From the NCBI GenBank assembly GCA_035545535.1, contig DASZYF010000125.1, positions 1 to 24,455 on the forward strand: DNA of 24,455 nt. The letters are read 5' to 3'. Both the position numbers and the translations under genes were made by a program. Positions 7,868 through 15,303 of the stretch are shown here, piece after piece; the stretch's first letter is position 1; every line of letters begins with the position of its first letter. Source of the DNA: DASZYF01 sp035545535. GTDB taxonomy: Bacteria > Actinomycetota > Actinomycetes > Mycobacteriales > CAJCIY01. The notes under the pieces are model-generated. The model saw nothing but the letters and a program-made list of their open reading frames with translations, did no database searches and was not told the origin of the DNA.

Positions 7868-8824
7868 TCAGGCGGGCGGTGAGTGCCGGGCGCGGTGGCG
7901 CCGCTCGGGCGGGAACAGGTCGGCGAGCGTGGTGCCCGGGGGCAGGCGCAGCGCACCCGTCGCCGGCCGCGGCTGGTGCCGCCGCGCGCGCTCCTGCAGC
8001 GCGTGCAGCACCAAGGCGTCCTGCAGCACCCGGGCGAACTCGGCGGGCTCGGACAGCATCCAGCCGTGCCGGCCCTTCACCAGCTCAGTGCCGATCTCGC
8101 CGAGGCCCGCGGCGGCGTGCGCCATCTCACCGGGGAGCGTCAACCGGTCGCGGTCGCCCCACACGAACAGCGTCGGCACCCCGGACTCGACGAGCGCATG
8201 CGCCTCGTCCGCGAGGCTGGCGGACAGCGCGACGTAGGCCGCGGCGGCGGCGCGCACCGGATGACGGACGAGGTTCCCCGCGACGTCGCGCAGCACCCGC
8301 GGGAGCACGTGCGGCAGCATCCACTCGCGCGGATCGAGCTCGGTCGCCGCGCCGAGCAGCCAGCGCGTCCACGAGCCGTTGACCATCGTCCCCGTGCCGC
8401 GGCTCGGCCGGCCGCCCACCGGGTTCACCAGCGTCAACGACCGGACGAGGTCCGGCCGTCGCGTCGCCAGCCGCAGCGCGACGCCGCCGCCGAGCGAGTG
8501 GCCGACGACGAACACCGGCTTGGCGGGGTCGAGCGTGTCGAGCAGCGCGGCGATGCGGTCGGCGTACTGCGTCAGCCCCGACGTCACCGGCACGGTCGAG
8601 GACGCGCCGAAGCCCGGCAGGCTCGGCGCCCACACCTGCACGCCCGCCGCCGTGAGGCGCAGCACCGCGCCCGCGTACGAGCGCGGCGTGAGGCCCCAGC
8701 CGTGCAGGAAGAGCAGCGGGTCGGCGTCGTCGCGGCCCGCGGTCATGAGCTCGACCTGCGGCCCCGTCGGCAGCGAGACCCGGCGCCAGGACGGCGCCGA
8801 CACGCTCGCCAGTCGGGTGCTCAC
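7868..8824 (-). CDS. Alpha/beta-fold hydrolase
   Basis: This is a 318-residue serine hydrolase of the alpha/beta superfamily. The oxyanion-hole motif is HGWG (41-44), the nucleophile elbow is GHSLGG with S110, the acid is probably D226 (WGDRD) and the catalytic His is H253 (GRHGWML). A cap region lies between about 140 and 205. The substrate cannot be told; esterase or lipase-like is the cautious reading. A TTG at 8842 would add six residues, but GTG 8824 is better because TAGGTT (8837-8832) lies exactly 7 nt upstream of it and would overlap the longer coding start. It is the first gene of a two-gene unit with glgX. Confidence 0.85.
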   Translation of the reverse strand: MSTRLASVSAPSWRRVSLPTGPQVELMTAGRDDADPLLFLHGWGLTPRSYAGAVLRLTAAGVQVWAPSLPGFGASSTVPVTSGLTQYADRIAALLDTLDPAKPVFVVGHSLGGGVALRLATRRPDLVRSLTLVNPVGGRPSRGTGTMVNGSWTRWLLGAATELDPREWMLPHVLPRVLRDVAGNLVRHPVRAAAAAYVALSASLADEAHALVESGVPTLFVWGDRDRLTLPGEMAHAAAGLGEIGTELVKGRHGWMLSEPAEFARVLQDALVLHALQERARRHQPRPATGALRLPPGTTLADLFPPERRHRARHSPPA

Positions 8825-8831
8825 ACCATCG

Positions 8832-8837
8832 AACCTA
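8832..8837 (-). promoter_or_regulatory. Candidate -10 (TAGGTT) of the alpha/beta hydrolase-glgX unit
   Basis: TAGGTT matches TANNNT and ends 7 nt before GTG 8824. It decides the start codon and implies a leaderless mRNA for the two-gene unit. Confidence 0.5.
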
Positions 8838-8916
8838 GGCAAACTTCACCGCGCGCGAGGCCAGACCCGGACTTCTCCCCGAGGGCGAGCCGCAGCGGCG
8901 TCGCCGGTCCGGCCGG

Positions 8917-9669
8917 CTACTTCTCGAGGTCCGGGCGCAGCCGGCCCGCGATGTCGGCGAGGTGGCTCGCGTCCGCGCCCTCCTCGAACAGCACGATCAC
9001 GGTGTCCTTGTCGGCGACGCCGCAGATCGCGGCGATGTTGCGGATGGTGCCGCACTTGAGCTTCGCCCCGCCGCTGATCGGGTAGTCGGCGAGCGTCTCG
9101 CCGGAGGACTCGGCCCCGCTGGCGAAGCCGTTGATCACGTCCTCGGCCTTGTCGAACTTGCCGGTGTCGCCGCCCGCGACCGCGACCTGGTTGGGGCCGT
9201 CGGTGTAGGCGCCGGACACGAAGTGCTTGATGTTGTAGCTCGAGATGGCCTGGTCGAAGCCGGTGAGGAAGCGCGCGGTGTCACCGGTGGCTTCGGCCTT
9301 GGTCAGGCCGCCGGCGGTGTCGTGCAGCGTCAGGTGGTGGCGCGGGCGCACGAGGTCGTAGACGACGCCGATGACGCCGAGCCCGATGATGACCGCGAGG
9401 ATCGAGAGCAGCACCTTCAGCAGCGTGCGCTTCTTCTTCGGCGGCGGGGCATAGGGCTGTCCGTAGGCCATGGGCTGGCCCCACGCGGCGGGCTGGCCCG
9501 GCTCCCCACCGGCGGTGACCGGCGGGAGGACGCCCGGGGGCGGCGGGCCGCCCGGGAAGCCGCCCGGCGGGGGCGGCGGGGGCGGCGGCGGGAAGCCCGC
9601 AGGAGGCGGGGCGCCGCCCGCGGGGTCGGCTCCGGGTTCGGGGAAGCCGCTCGGCGGAGGCTGGGTCAC
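8917..9669 (-). CDS. Proline-rich single-pass membrane protein with extracytoplasmic domain
   Basis: This 250-residue protein has three parts. Residues 1-77 are low-complexity Pro/Gly/Ala with a run of nine prolines (27-35) and GQPMAYGQPY-type repeats. KKKR (78-81) marks the cytoplasmic side of one transmembrane helix (about 82-105). Residues 106-250 form an exported domain with two cysteines (KCGTIRNIAAICG) that could form a disulfide. The layout is common among actinobacterial envelope proteins of unknown role. GTG 9669 was chosen because GGGGAG (9680-9675) lies 5 nt upstream; a longer opening to 9753 is GC-driven and lacks a ribosome site. It diverges from the enoyl-CoA hydratase operon. 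The C-terminal domain matches no family I can name. Confidence 0.8.
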   Translation of the reverse strand: MTQPPPSGFPEPGADPAGGAPPPAGFPPPPPPPPPGGFPGGPPPPGVLPPVTAGGEPGQPAAWGQPMAYGQPYAPPPKKKRTLLKVLLSILAVIIGLGVIGVVYDLVRPRHHLTLHDTAGGLTKAEATGDTARFLTGFDQAISSYNIKHFVSGAYTDGPNQVAVAGGDTGKFDKAEDVINGFASGAESSGETLADYPISGGAKLKCGTIRNIAAICGVADKDTVIVLFEEGADASHLADIAGRLRPDLEK

Positions 9670-9753
9670 GTCTACTCCCCACGGTCCGGCGCGAGGACGC
9701 CCCTCGCCCGTCCGGAGCCTGGCACAGCCAACCCACAGGAAGGGCGATCCCAC

Positions 9754-9789
9754 GCCGTCCGAGGCCCCCCGGGGCGGGTCGCGGACGGC
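9754..9789. promoter_or_regulatory. Inverted repeat over the upstream region of the enoyl-CoA hydratase operon
   Basis: GCCGTCCG (9754-9761) and CGGACGGC (9782-9789) form perfect 8-bp arms 20 nt apart. They end 4 nt before the candidate -10 TAGGCT (9794-9799). The position suits a regulator-binding site covering the -35 region, but the GC-rich sequence makes chance possible. Confidence 0.35.
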
Positions 9790-9793
9790 TCGT

Positions 9794-9799
9794 TAGGCT
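9794..9799 (+). promoter_or_regulatory. Candidate -10 (TAGGCT) of the ech-methyltransferase-acyltransferase operon
   Basis: TAGGCT lies 6 nt before ATG 9806. No Shine-Dalgarno precedes the ATG, so the operon mRNA is probably leaderless. Confidence 0.5.
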
Positions 9800-9805
9800 C
9801 GCCGG

Positions 9806-10597
9806 ATGGCTGTGGACGAACCGGCGTACGTGCGCTTGGAGGTCAGCGAGGGCGTCGGCACGATCCGGCTCGACAAGCCCCCGATGAACGCGCTCGACGC
9901 GCAGGTGCAACGGGAGCTCCGGGCGGCCGCCCAGCAGGCGAGCGAGCGGGCCGACGTGCGGGCCGTGGTCGTCTACGGCGGGCCTAAGGTGCTGGCCGCC
10001 GGGGCGGACATCAAGGAGATGCAGGCGATGTCCTTCCAGGACATGACCCTGCGCATCCGCGAGCTGCAGGACTGCCTCGGCGCGGTCGCCGAGATCCCCA
10101 AGCCCACCATCGCGGCGGTCACCGGCTACGCCCTCGGCGGGGGCCTCGAGGTCGCGCTGTCGTGCGACTTCCGTGTCGCCGGTGACAACGCGCGGCTCGG
10201 TGTGCCCGAGATCCAGCTCGGCGTCATCCCCGGCGGCGGCGGGACGCAACGCCTCGCCCGGCTCATCGGCCCGGCCCGCGCCAAGGACATGGTCTTCACC
10301 GGCCGGCACGTCCGGGCCGACGAGGCGCTCGCCATCGGCCTGGTCGACGAGGTGGTCGCGCCGGACGACGTGTACGAGGTCGCGTTCCAGCGGGCGCTCC
10401 GCTACACCAAGGGCCCGGCGCTCGCCCTGCGGGCGGCCAAGGAGACCATCGACCGCGGCCTCGACGTCGACCTGGCGACCGGTCTGGCCATCGAGCGGGC
10501 CGCCTTCGCGAGCCTGTTCGCCACCGAGGACCGCACGATCGGCATGACGACCTTCGTCGAGTCCGGTCCCGGCAAGGCCGAGTTCGTAGGACGGTGA
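9806..10597 (+). CDS. Enoyl-CoA hydratase/isomerase family protein
   Basis: This 263-residue crotonase-fold enzyme should add water across 2-enoyl-CoA in the cytoplasm. The oxyanion-hole segments are AAGADIKEM (64-72) and GGGLE (111-115). Both glutamates needed for hydratase chemistry are present: E115, and E135 in VPEIQLGVIPGGGGT. Length is normal. In M. tuberculosis the crotonase EchA17 (Rv3039c) is followed by a methyltransferase (Rv3038c) and, further on, by the acyltransferase Rv3034c, and the same order is kept here. It is first in a tightly packed operon; its stop overlaps the GTG of the methyltransferase gene. Why a beta-oxidation-type enzyme belongs in a polysaccharide neighbourhood is not clear; supply of acyl-CoA is one guess. 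Confidence 0.92.
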   Translation: MAVDEPAYVRLEVSEGVGTIRLDKPPMNALDAQVQRELRAAAQQASERADVRAVVVYGGPKVLAAGADIKEMQAMSFQDMTLRIRELQDCLGAVAEIPKPTIAAVTGYALGGGLEVALSCDFRVAGDNARLGVPEIQLGVIPGGGGTQRLARLIGPARAKDMVFTGRHVRADEALAIGLVDEVVAPDDVYEVAFQRALRYTKGPALALRAAKETIDRGLDVDLATGLAIERAAFASLFATEDRTIGMTTFVESGPGKAEFVGR

Positions 10598-11568
10598 CGG
10601 AGATGACCGAGGCAGTGACGAACGACGGGACGCTCGCGCAGGAGCAGGTCGAGGCGGCGTGGAAGGACCCCAAGCTCGCCAACGTCCTGTACCACGACTG
10701 GGAGGCCCAGTCCTACGACGACAAGTGGCACATCTCCTACGACGAGCGCTGCATCACCTACGCGCGCCGGCGCTTCGAGGTCGCCACGGGTGAGGCGTGG
10801 GACGGCACGCCGTACCCGACCGCCCTCGAGCTCGGCTGCGGCACCGGCTTCTTCCTGCTGAACCTCGTCTCCGCCGGCGTCATCGCCAAGGACGGCGGCG
10901 CGGTCACCGACATCAGCCCCGGCATGGTGAAGGTCGCGCAGCGCAACGCCGAAGGCCTCGGCTTCACCGTCGAGGGCCGGGTCGCCGACGCCGAGTCGCT
11001 GCCCTTCGACGACGACTCGTTCGACCTCGTCGTCGGCCATGCCGTGCTGCACCACATCCCGGACGTCGAGCTCTCGCTGCGTGAGGTGCTGCGCGTGCTC
11101 AAGCCCGGTGGGCGCTTCGTGTTCGCCGGCGAGCCGACGAAGTACGGCGACGTCGTCGCCCGCCGCCTCTCGCGCTGGACGTGGAAGGCCACGACCAACG
11201 TCACCAAGCTGCCCGGACTCAAGGGCTGGTCACGCCCGCCGGCCGAGCTCAAGGCCAGCTCCGACGCCGCGGCGCTCGAGGCGCTCGTCGACCTGCACAC
11301 GTTCGACCCGGCGGACCTCAAGCGGATGGCGCTGCGGGCCGGCGCGACCGACGTCGAGGTGCAGACCGAGGAGCTGCTCGCCGCGTGGGTCGGCTGGCCG
11401 GTGCGCACTTTCGAGAGCGCGGTGCCGGCGGAGAAGCTCGGCTGGGGCTGGGCGAAGTTCGCCTACGCCACGTGGCGCACGCTCATGGCGGTCGACGAGA
11501 AGGTCATGCACCGGCTCGCCCCGAAGGGCCTCTTCTACAACGCGCTCGTCACGGGGGTGAAGCCGTGA
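10594..11568 (+). CDS. Class I SAM-dependent methyltransferase
   Basis: This 324-residue methyltransferase has motif I ELGCGTGFF (79-87), motif II-like VTDISPGM, then ADAESLPFDDDSFDLVVGHA and the post-motif HHIPD, all typical of the Methyltransf_11 fold. An extra N-terminal region of about 70 residues (KWHISYDERCITYARRRFE) and a C-terminal extension of about 130 residues set it apart from minimal enzymes. The GTG start overlaps the preceding stop (GTGA), and an ATG 9 nt further in is an alternative. Its own stop overlaps the next GTG. By size and neighbours it corresponds to Rv3038c. The acceptor is unknown; a sugar of the putative polymethylated polysaccharide is possible but inferred only from context. 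Confidence 0.88.
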   Translation: MTEMTEAVTNDGTLAQEQVEAAWKDPKLANVLYHDWEAQSYDDKWHISYDERCITYARRRFEVATGEAWDGTPYPTALELGCGTGFFLLNLVSAGVIAKDGGAVTDISPGMVKVAQRNAEGLGFTVEGRVADAESLPFDDDSFDLVVGHAVLHHIPDVELSLREVLRVLKPGGRFVFAGEPTKYGDVVARRLSRWTWKATTNVTKLPGLKGWSRPPAELKASSDAAALEALVDLHTFDPADLKRMALRAGATDVEVQTEELLAAWVGWPVRTFESAVPAEKLGWGWAKFAYATWRTLMAVDEKVMHRLAPKGLFYNALVTGVKP

Positions 11569-12401
11569 CCACAGGGACCGCGGTGCCCGGCGCACCGTTC
11601 TCCCTGCTGCACAGCGCTTTGCTCGACCCACTGGGCACGCTGTTCCGCAAGCTCCGGGCGATGCCGCCGCGCGACCCTCGCCAGGCGCGCTTCCTCACGT
11701 GGGCCTCGCTCGCGTGGATCGTCCGCGCGCACGCGTGGACCCCCTGGTACCTGGTGCGCTACCTGCGCCTCGCACGCATCCGGCTGCAGAAGCCGCAGAT
11801 CACGCTGCGCGGCATGGTGTTCCTCGGGCGCGGTGTCGACCTGCACGCGCGCAAGGGCTATGGCCGGCTCATCGTCGGCCGGTGGGTGCACATCGGCAAC
11901 GGCAACGCGCTGCGCGCGCACGAGGGCACGTTCTCGATCGGTGACAAGTCCGTGTTCGGCAAGGACAACACCGTGAACTGCTACCTCGACATCGAGCTCG
12001 GCCCGGCCACGCTGATGGCCGACTGGGTCTACGCCTGCGACTTCGACCACGTCTTCTCCGACATCCACGTGCCCATCAAGGACCAGGGCCTGGTGAAGCG
12101 GCCGCTGCGCTGCGTGGGTGACACGTGGTTCGGCACCAAGGTCACGGTGCTGTCGGGCGTGACGGTCGGCTGGGGCTGCGTCGTCGCGGCGAACGCGGTC
12201 GTGAACAAGGACATCCCCGACTGGTCGGTGGCGGTCGGCGTGCCCGCGCGGGTCGTGCGCGACCGCATGAAGTCCTACGAGGACGACGCCGAGCACCGCG
12301 CCGCGCTGGCCGACATCGCCCGCAAGACCGCCGTCGCCGCCAAGGCCGCGGCCGCGTCGACGACCTCCGACCCGACGAAGGCGCCCGCCCTCTCCCGCTG
12401 A
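11565..12401 (+). CDS. Left-handed beta-helix acyltransferase
   Basis: This 278-residue acyltransferase carries imperfect hexapeptide repeats over about residues 85-230 (for example ITLRGMVFLGRGVDL, LIVGRWVHIGNGN, VLSGVTVGWGCVVAANAVV), ending in VAVGVPARVV, the usual cap of the WbbJ/maltose-acetyltransferase-like family. H161 in ACDFDHVFSD is the likely catalytic base region. Residues 1-80 are a basic, partly hydrophobic N-terminal extension. The last 45 residues are Ala/Lys-rich and probably disordered. GTG 11565 overlaps the methyltransferase stop. The Rv3034c-like context suggests transfer of an acetyl or other short acyl group to a sugar, but donor and acceptor are not determined. Confidence 0.87.
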   Translation: MTTGTAVPGAPFSLLHSALLDPLGTLFRKLRAMPPRDPRQARFLTWASLAWIVRAHAWTPWYLVRYLRLARIRLQKPQITLRGMVFLGRGVDLHARKGYGRLIVGRWVHIGNGNALRAHEGTFSIGDKSVFGKDNTVNCYLDIELGPATLMADWVYACDFDHVFSDIHVPIKDQGLVKRPLRCVGDTWFGTKVTVLSGVTVGWGCVVAANAVVNKDIPDWSVAVGVPARVVRDRMKSYEDDAEHRAALADIARKTAVAAKAAAASTTSDPTKAPALSR

Positions 12402-12413
12402 GCACCCCCTCCC

Positions 12414-12464
12414 GTGATCCGTGCGAGATCGGCCCGATCTTCGGGCGTCTCTCGCACGGATCAC
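12414..12464. terminator. Perfect 15-bp inverted repeat with nested hairpin
   Basis: GTGATCCGTGCGAGA (12414-12428) is the exact reverse complement of 12450-12464. Inside the 21-nt loop a second hairpin, GCCCGA-TCT-TCGGGC (12432-12446), can form. It starts 12 nt after the acyltransferase stop and ends 14 nt before the -10-like hexamer of the next gene. There is no T-run. It most likely ends the ech operon, but it could also be a binding site or dispersed palindrome. Confidence 0.6.
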
Positions 12465-12478
12465 CGGAGCACGTCGGC

Positions 12479-12484
12479 AAGGAT
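12479..12484 (+). promoter_or_regulatory. Candidate -10 (AAGGAT) of the tandem DUF3298-like gene
   Basis: AAGGAT has the A and T at positions 2 and 6 of the -10 pattern and lies 6 nt before GTG 12491, favouring that codon over ATG 12494. Confidence 0.35.
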
Positions 12485-12490
12485 GGCGGC

Positions 12491-14551
12491 GTGATGCGCC
12501 GACTCCTCGTGGTCCCTGCTGTTGCCGCCGCGCTCGCGGGGGCGCCGGTCGTCGCCACGCAGGCGTCCGCGGCGACGCCGCTGCCGGCGCTCGTCACGCT
12601 GGCGCAGCACCTCGTGCGCGAGGGCAGCGCGGCGAACCACGACGCGTCGTCGCGCCCCGTCGTCACCGGGATCACCGGCGTGCCGACGGCGATCGCGAAG
12701 AAGGTCGCGTCGGCGATCAACCAGGCCGCCGTGAAGCCGCTGCGCGCACCGCGCCCGGCGCACGACAGCATCGAGGTCACGGCCGCGATCGTCGAGCAGG
12801 ACAAGCGCTACCTGACGGCCGAGATCCGCTGGAGCTCCTACATCTGGATGGCCGCGCACCCGGAGACCTCCGTCGCGGAGGTGCTGTTCGACCGCACCAC
12901 GGGTGCGGTGATCCCGCTCGAGGAGGTCTTCGCCCCCGGCAAGCTCAGCGACGGTCTGAAGAAGCTCGGGGCCGCGGTGCGCGCGCACGCGCCCGGCGAG
13001 CTGGGCCCGGCCTACGACGCCGACTCCGTGCGGTTCGGCACCGTCCCCGCCGGTGCTGACAACCTCGGCGCGCTGGTGCCGCGGCCGTGGGGCCTCGAGG
13101 TCGCGTTCGGCCAGGGACAGATCGCGGCCGAGGCCGCCGGCCCGCTCTACGTCGTGGTGCCCTGGGCCGCACTCGGCTCACTCGTCGCGCTGCCGCTGCC
13201 GCAGGGTGGCGTGCCGCTGCCGCCGTACCGCGCCGGCCAGCCGGTCGCCGACAAGACGACGTTGAAGGCGCTCGCCTCCGCGACGCTCGCCGTCGCGCCG
13301 TTCAACGCGAAGCCCAAGGCCTACCGCCTGCAGGACGCGCGCGTCGCGTACTCGTTCTCCAGCGACCCCGACGAAGCGCCCGGCGTCTTCGCGGTGCTGC
13401 GCGCGGTGCCCACCGCGAACCCCGGCAACACCCACACGGTGCTGCTCGTCGGCCAGGACGGCGACATCACGCACCCGGCCGTGTCCGCGGTCGCGAGCGG
13501 CGCTGTCGGCTGCGCGACGCTCCCGTCCGGGGTGCTGGCGCAGCTCGCGATGAAGTGCCCCGCCGCCGCCCACGCGCAGACCGCGCACCGCGCGGTGGCG
13601 GACGTCGCCGGCACGCCGGTGAGCCTGCGGCTGCACACCGTGCACAAGACGGTGCGCGGCACGAAGGTGACGCGCGACGTCGTCGACGGCCTGCCCGGCC
13701 TCACCCGGTCCGTCGCCGGGCGCATCGCGTCCACGCTGAACAAGGCGACCGCCCAGATGACCACGCCCGATGCGACGCGGCCCCGGTCCGAGACCGCGCA
13801 GCTGCGCCTCGTCGAGCAGGACAGCCGGTTCGTCGTGGTCCTGCTCTTCGCCGGCTACGACGGTGGCGGAGCGCACGGCTCGCACGCGGTCCACACGTAC
13901 GTGTTCACCCGCAAGGACGGCGCACAGAAGACGCTGACGGCGCTGGTGAAGCCCGGCGCGTTGGACGCGGTGCTGCAGAAGCTGTCCTCCGCGGCGCGCA
14001 AGCAGCTGCCCGCGATGATCGGCAACCTCGGCAACCACGCGGAGCTCGTCGCCGGGACCTACCCGGACCGCGGCAACTACCTCGACGTGTTCCCGCGCAC
14101 CGACGGCCTCGCCGTCATCTTCGGCGAGTACCAGGTGGCGTCCTACGCCGCGGGCATCCTCCAGATCACGGTGCCGTGGTCGGGCCTGCGCGGCTCGCTC
14201 AAGGCCGCCCCGCCGGCACCGACGCTCGGCGCGTCGCTGGCCGCCCGCAGCGGCCACCCCTTGTGGGCCCCGTTCGCCACCAAGGCGACGGTCGCCGCCG
14301 GCGACGTCGAGGGAGGCGCCTACGGCGAGGTGCTGCTGTCCCGGCCCGTCCAGCCGGGCAACGCCGCCGTGCCCGTCCAGTACGGGGTCGGCCAGGCGGT
14401 GCTGAGCGATGACAGCCGGGTCACGTTCGCCGTGAGCTCGGCGGACTACGGCACCTGGCACCTCGTCGCCGAGGGCACACCGGGCGAGGTCTGTGCCGCT
14501 CTGCCCGGTTCCGCCCGGAAGGACCTCCGGCTTCGCTGCGACGGTGCGTGA
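12491..14551 (+). CDS. Secreted protein with two tandem DUF3298/RsiV-like units
   Basis: This 686-residue protein has a clear signal peptide (MRRLLVVPAVAAALAGAPVV, cleavage likely after the following ATQASA). No other membrane helix is seen. The mature part is two copies of a roughly 320-residue unit (about 30-356 and 370-684). Matching pairs are: GITGVPTAIAKKVASAINQA / GLPGLTRSVAGRIASTLNKA; IVEQDKRY / LVEQDSRF; FDRTTGAVIPLEEVFAPGKL / FTRKDGAQKTLTALVKPGAL; GLEVAFGQGQIAAEAAG / GLAVIFGEYQVASYAAG, each followed by VPW. Each unit ends in a Cys pair (CATLPSGVLAQLAMKC / CAALPGSARKDLRLRC). The last blocks resemble the DUF3298 domain at the end of RsiV-like proteins. The role is unknown; envelope binding is possible. 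GTG 12491 (6 nt after AAGGAT) or ATG 12494 may start it. Confidence 0.8.
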   Translation: MMRRLLVVPAVAAALAGAPVVATQASAATPLPALVTLAQHLVREGSAANHDASSRPVVTGITGVPTAIAKKVASAINQAAVKPLRAPRPAHDSIEVTAAIVEQDKRYLTAEIRWSSYIWMAAHPETSVAEVLFDRTTGAVIPLEEVFAPGKLSDGLKKLGAAVRAHAPGELGPAYDADSVRFGTVPAGADNLGALVPRPWGLEVAFGQGQIAAEAAGPLYVVVPWAALGSLVALPLPQGGVPLPPYRAGQPVADKTTLKALASATLAVAPFNAKPKAYRLQDARVAYSFSSDPDEAPGVFAVLRAVPTANPGNTHTVLLVGQDGDITHPAVSAVASGAVGCATLPSGVLAQLAMKCPAAAHAQTAHRAVADVAGTPVSLRLHTVHKTVRGTKVTRDVVDGLPGLTRSVAGRIASTLNKATAQMTTPDATRPRSETAQLRLVEQDSRFVVVLLFAGYDGGGAHGSHAVHTYVFTRKDGAQKTLTALVKPGALDAVLQKLSSAARKQLPAMIGNLGNHAELVAGTYPDRGNYLDVFPRTDGLAVIFGEYQVASYAAGILQITVPWSGLRGSLKAAPPAPTLGASLAARSGHPLWAPFATKATVAAGDVEGGAYGEVLLSRPVQPGNAAVPVQYGVGQAVLSDDSRVTFAVSSADYGTWHLVAEGTPGEVCAALPGSARKDLRLRCDGA

Positions 14552-14561
14552 CCGCCGCTCT

Positions 14562-14575
14562 GCGGACCGGTCCGC
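14562..14575. repeat. 14-bp perfect palindrome, GCGGACCGGTCCGC
   Basis: This loop-free palindrome starts 11 nt after the stop of the secreted protein gene, in the 130-bp gap before the next gene. It cannot form a normal hairpin, so a dimeric protein site or chance is more likely. The rest of the gap shows no convincing gene. Confidence 0.4.
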
Positions 14576-14681
14576 CGTGGGGGTGGCCGCGCCGTCACCG
14601 TCAGCGACAACGCCGCGGCCATCGGAGTGATCACGCTGTGGCGCGGCGACGTCCCTGCCGATACGGGTCGATCCTCGCCTC

Positions 14682-15200
14682 ATGAGCGACTGGCGTGAGC
14701 GCGTCTCCGGTGCGGCCCTGCACGACTTCGAGGTCCTGATGGGCTCGGTCCTGCCCTCCGCGGAGAGCACCCTGAAGCGCTTCGGCGAGCTCCAGCCGTT
14801 CGGCGCATCGATCACCGCCGACGGTGACCTCGTCCGCCTCAACGCCGACCCGCGCCTGGGCCAGAACCCGCAGTCGCGCGACGTCATCCGCGGCATCTAC
14901 ACCGGCGCCCGCGCCGCCGCCTTCGCCCGCCGCGCCATCGCCGTCGTGCAGACCGGCAAGTCCGGGGGCGGCTCCGCGATGCGCATCGACATGGAGCACA
15001 AGGACGGCACCACGGTGTCGGTCGTCGTGCCCTTCACCATCAGCCGCTTCAAGAAGACCTACACCCGCGGCACGATCATGTCCGGCCCCGGCGAGCGCCG
15101 CGTGTGGCAGGACCTGCCGCAGACGATCGACCTGCGCACCCCGACCGAGGTGACCGTCACCGACGTGTGGAGCAACGAGGTCATCAAGCACGAGGTCTGA
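14682..15200 (+). CDS. Conserved-looking hypothetical protein, 172 residues
   Basis: I do not recognise the family. The protein is soluble, with no signal peptide or membrane helix. It begins helical (ALHDFEVLMGSVLPSAESTL), then has FGELQPFGASITADGDLVRL, which reads as a beta hairpin around residues 34-53. A region ending IRGIYTGARAAAFARRAIA follows, then a beta-rich half with MRIDMEHKDGTTVSVVVPF, a pattern seen in small alpha+beta folds that bind or sense partners. Codon use fits its neighbours. ATG 14682 is preceded by GATCCT (14670-14675) at 6 nt, a weak -10 candidate, and no Shine-Dalgarno is visible. It stands alone between the secreted protein and a convergent MerR gene. Confidence 0.75.
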   Translation: MSDWRERVSGAALHDFEVLMGSVLPSAESTLKRFGELQPFGASITADGDLVRLNADPRLGQNPQSRDVIRGIYTGARAAAFARRAIAVVQTGKSGGGSAMRIDMEHKDGTTVSVVVPFTISRFKKTYTRGTIMSGPGERRVWQDLPQTIDLRTPTEVTVTDVWSNEVIKHEV

Positions 15201-15238
15201 CCGCGCCTCCGGGCGCCCACCCGGCCCCCCTGCTGGTC

Positions 15239-15293
15239 GACATCGGCTTTGTGGCAGGTCTGGGAGCCGGTCGGCTGCCACATCGCCGATGTC
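15239..15293. terminator. Long imperfect inverted repeat between convergent genes
   Basis: GACATCGGCTTTGTGGCAG (15239-15257) pairs with 15275-15293 at 17 of 19 positions across a 17-nt loop. It lies between the 172-residue gene (stop at 15200) and the merR stop (15304), so it is placed to act as a bidirectional terminator. It has no T-run on either strand. Confidence 0.6.
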
Positions 15294-15303
15294 GGCGGGA
15301 GCG

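Noticed and set aside
6117..8237. A roughly 700-residue open frame on the + strand opposite glgX and the alpha/beta hydrolase
   Set aside because: Both - strand proteins have intact catalytic motifs. The opposite frame is low-complexity, rich in Val/Arg/Asp and His, and is a typical GC-bias shadow.
14548..14685. Small + strand open frame after the secreted protein gene
   Set aside because: Arg-rich, no ribosome site or -10 placement, and it overlaps the start of the 172-residue gene. It looks like non-coding GC-rich DNA.
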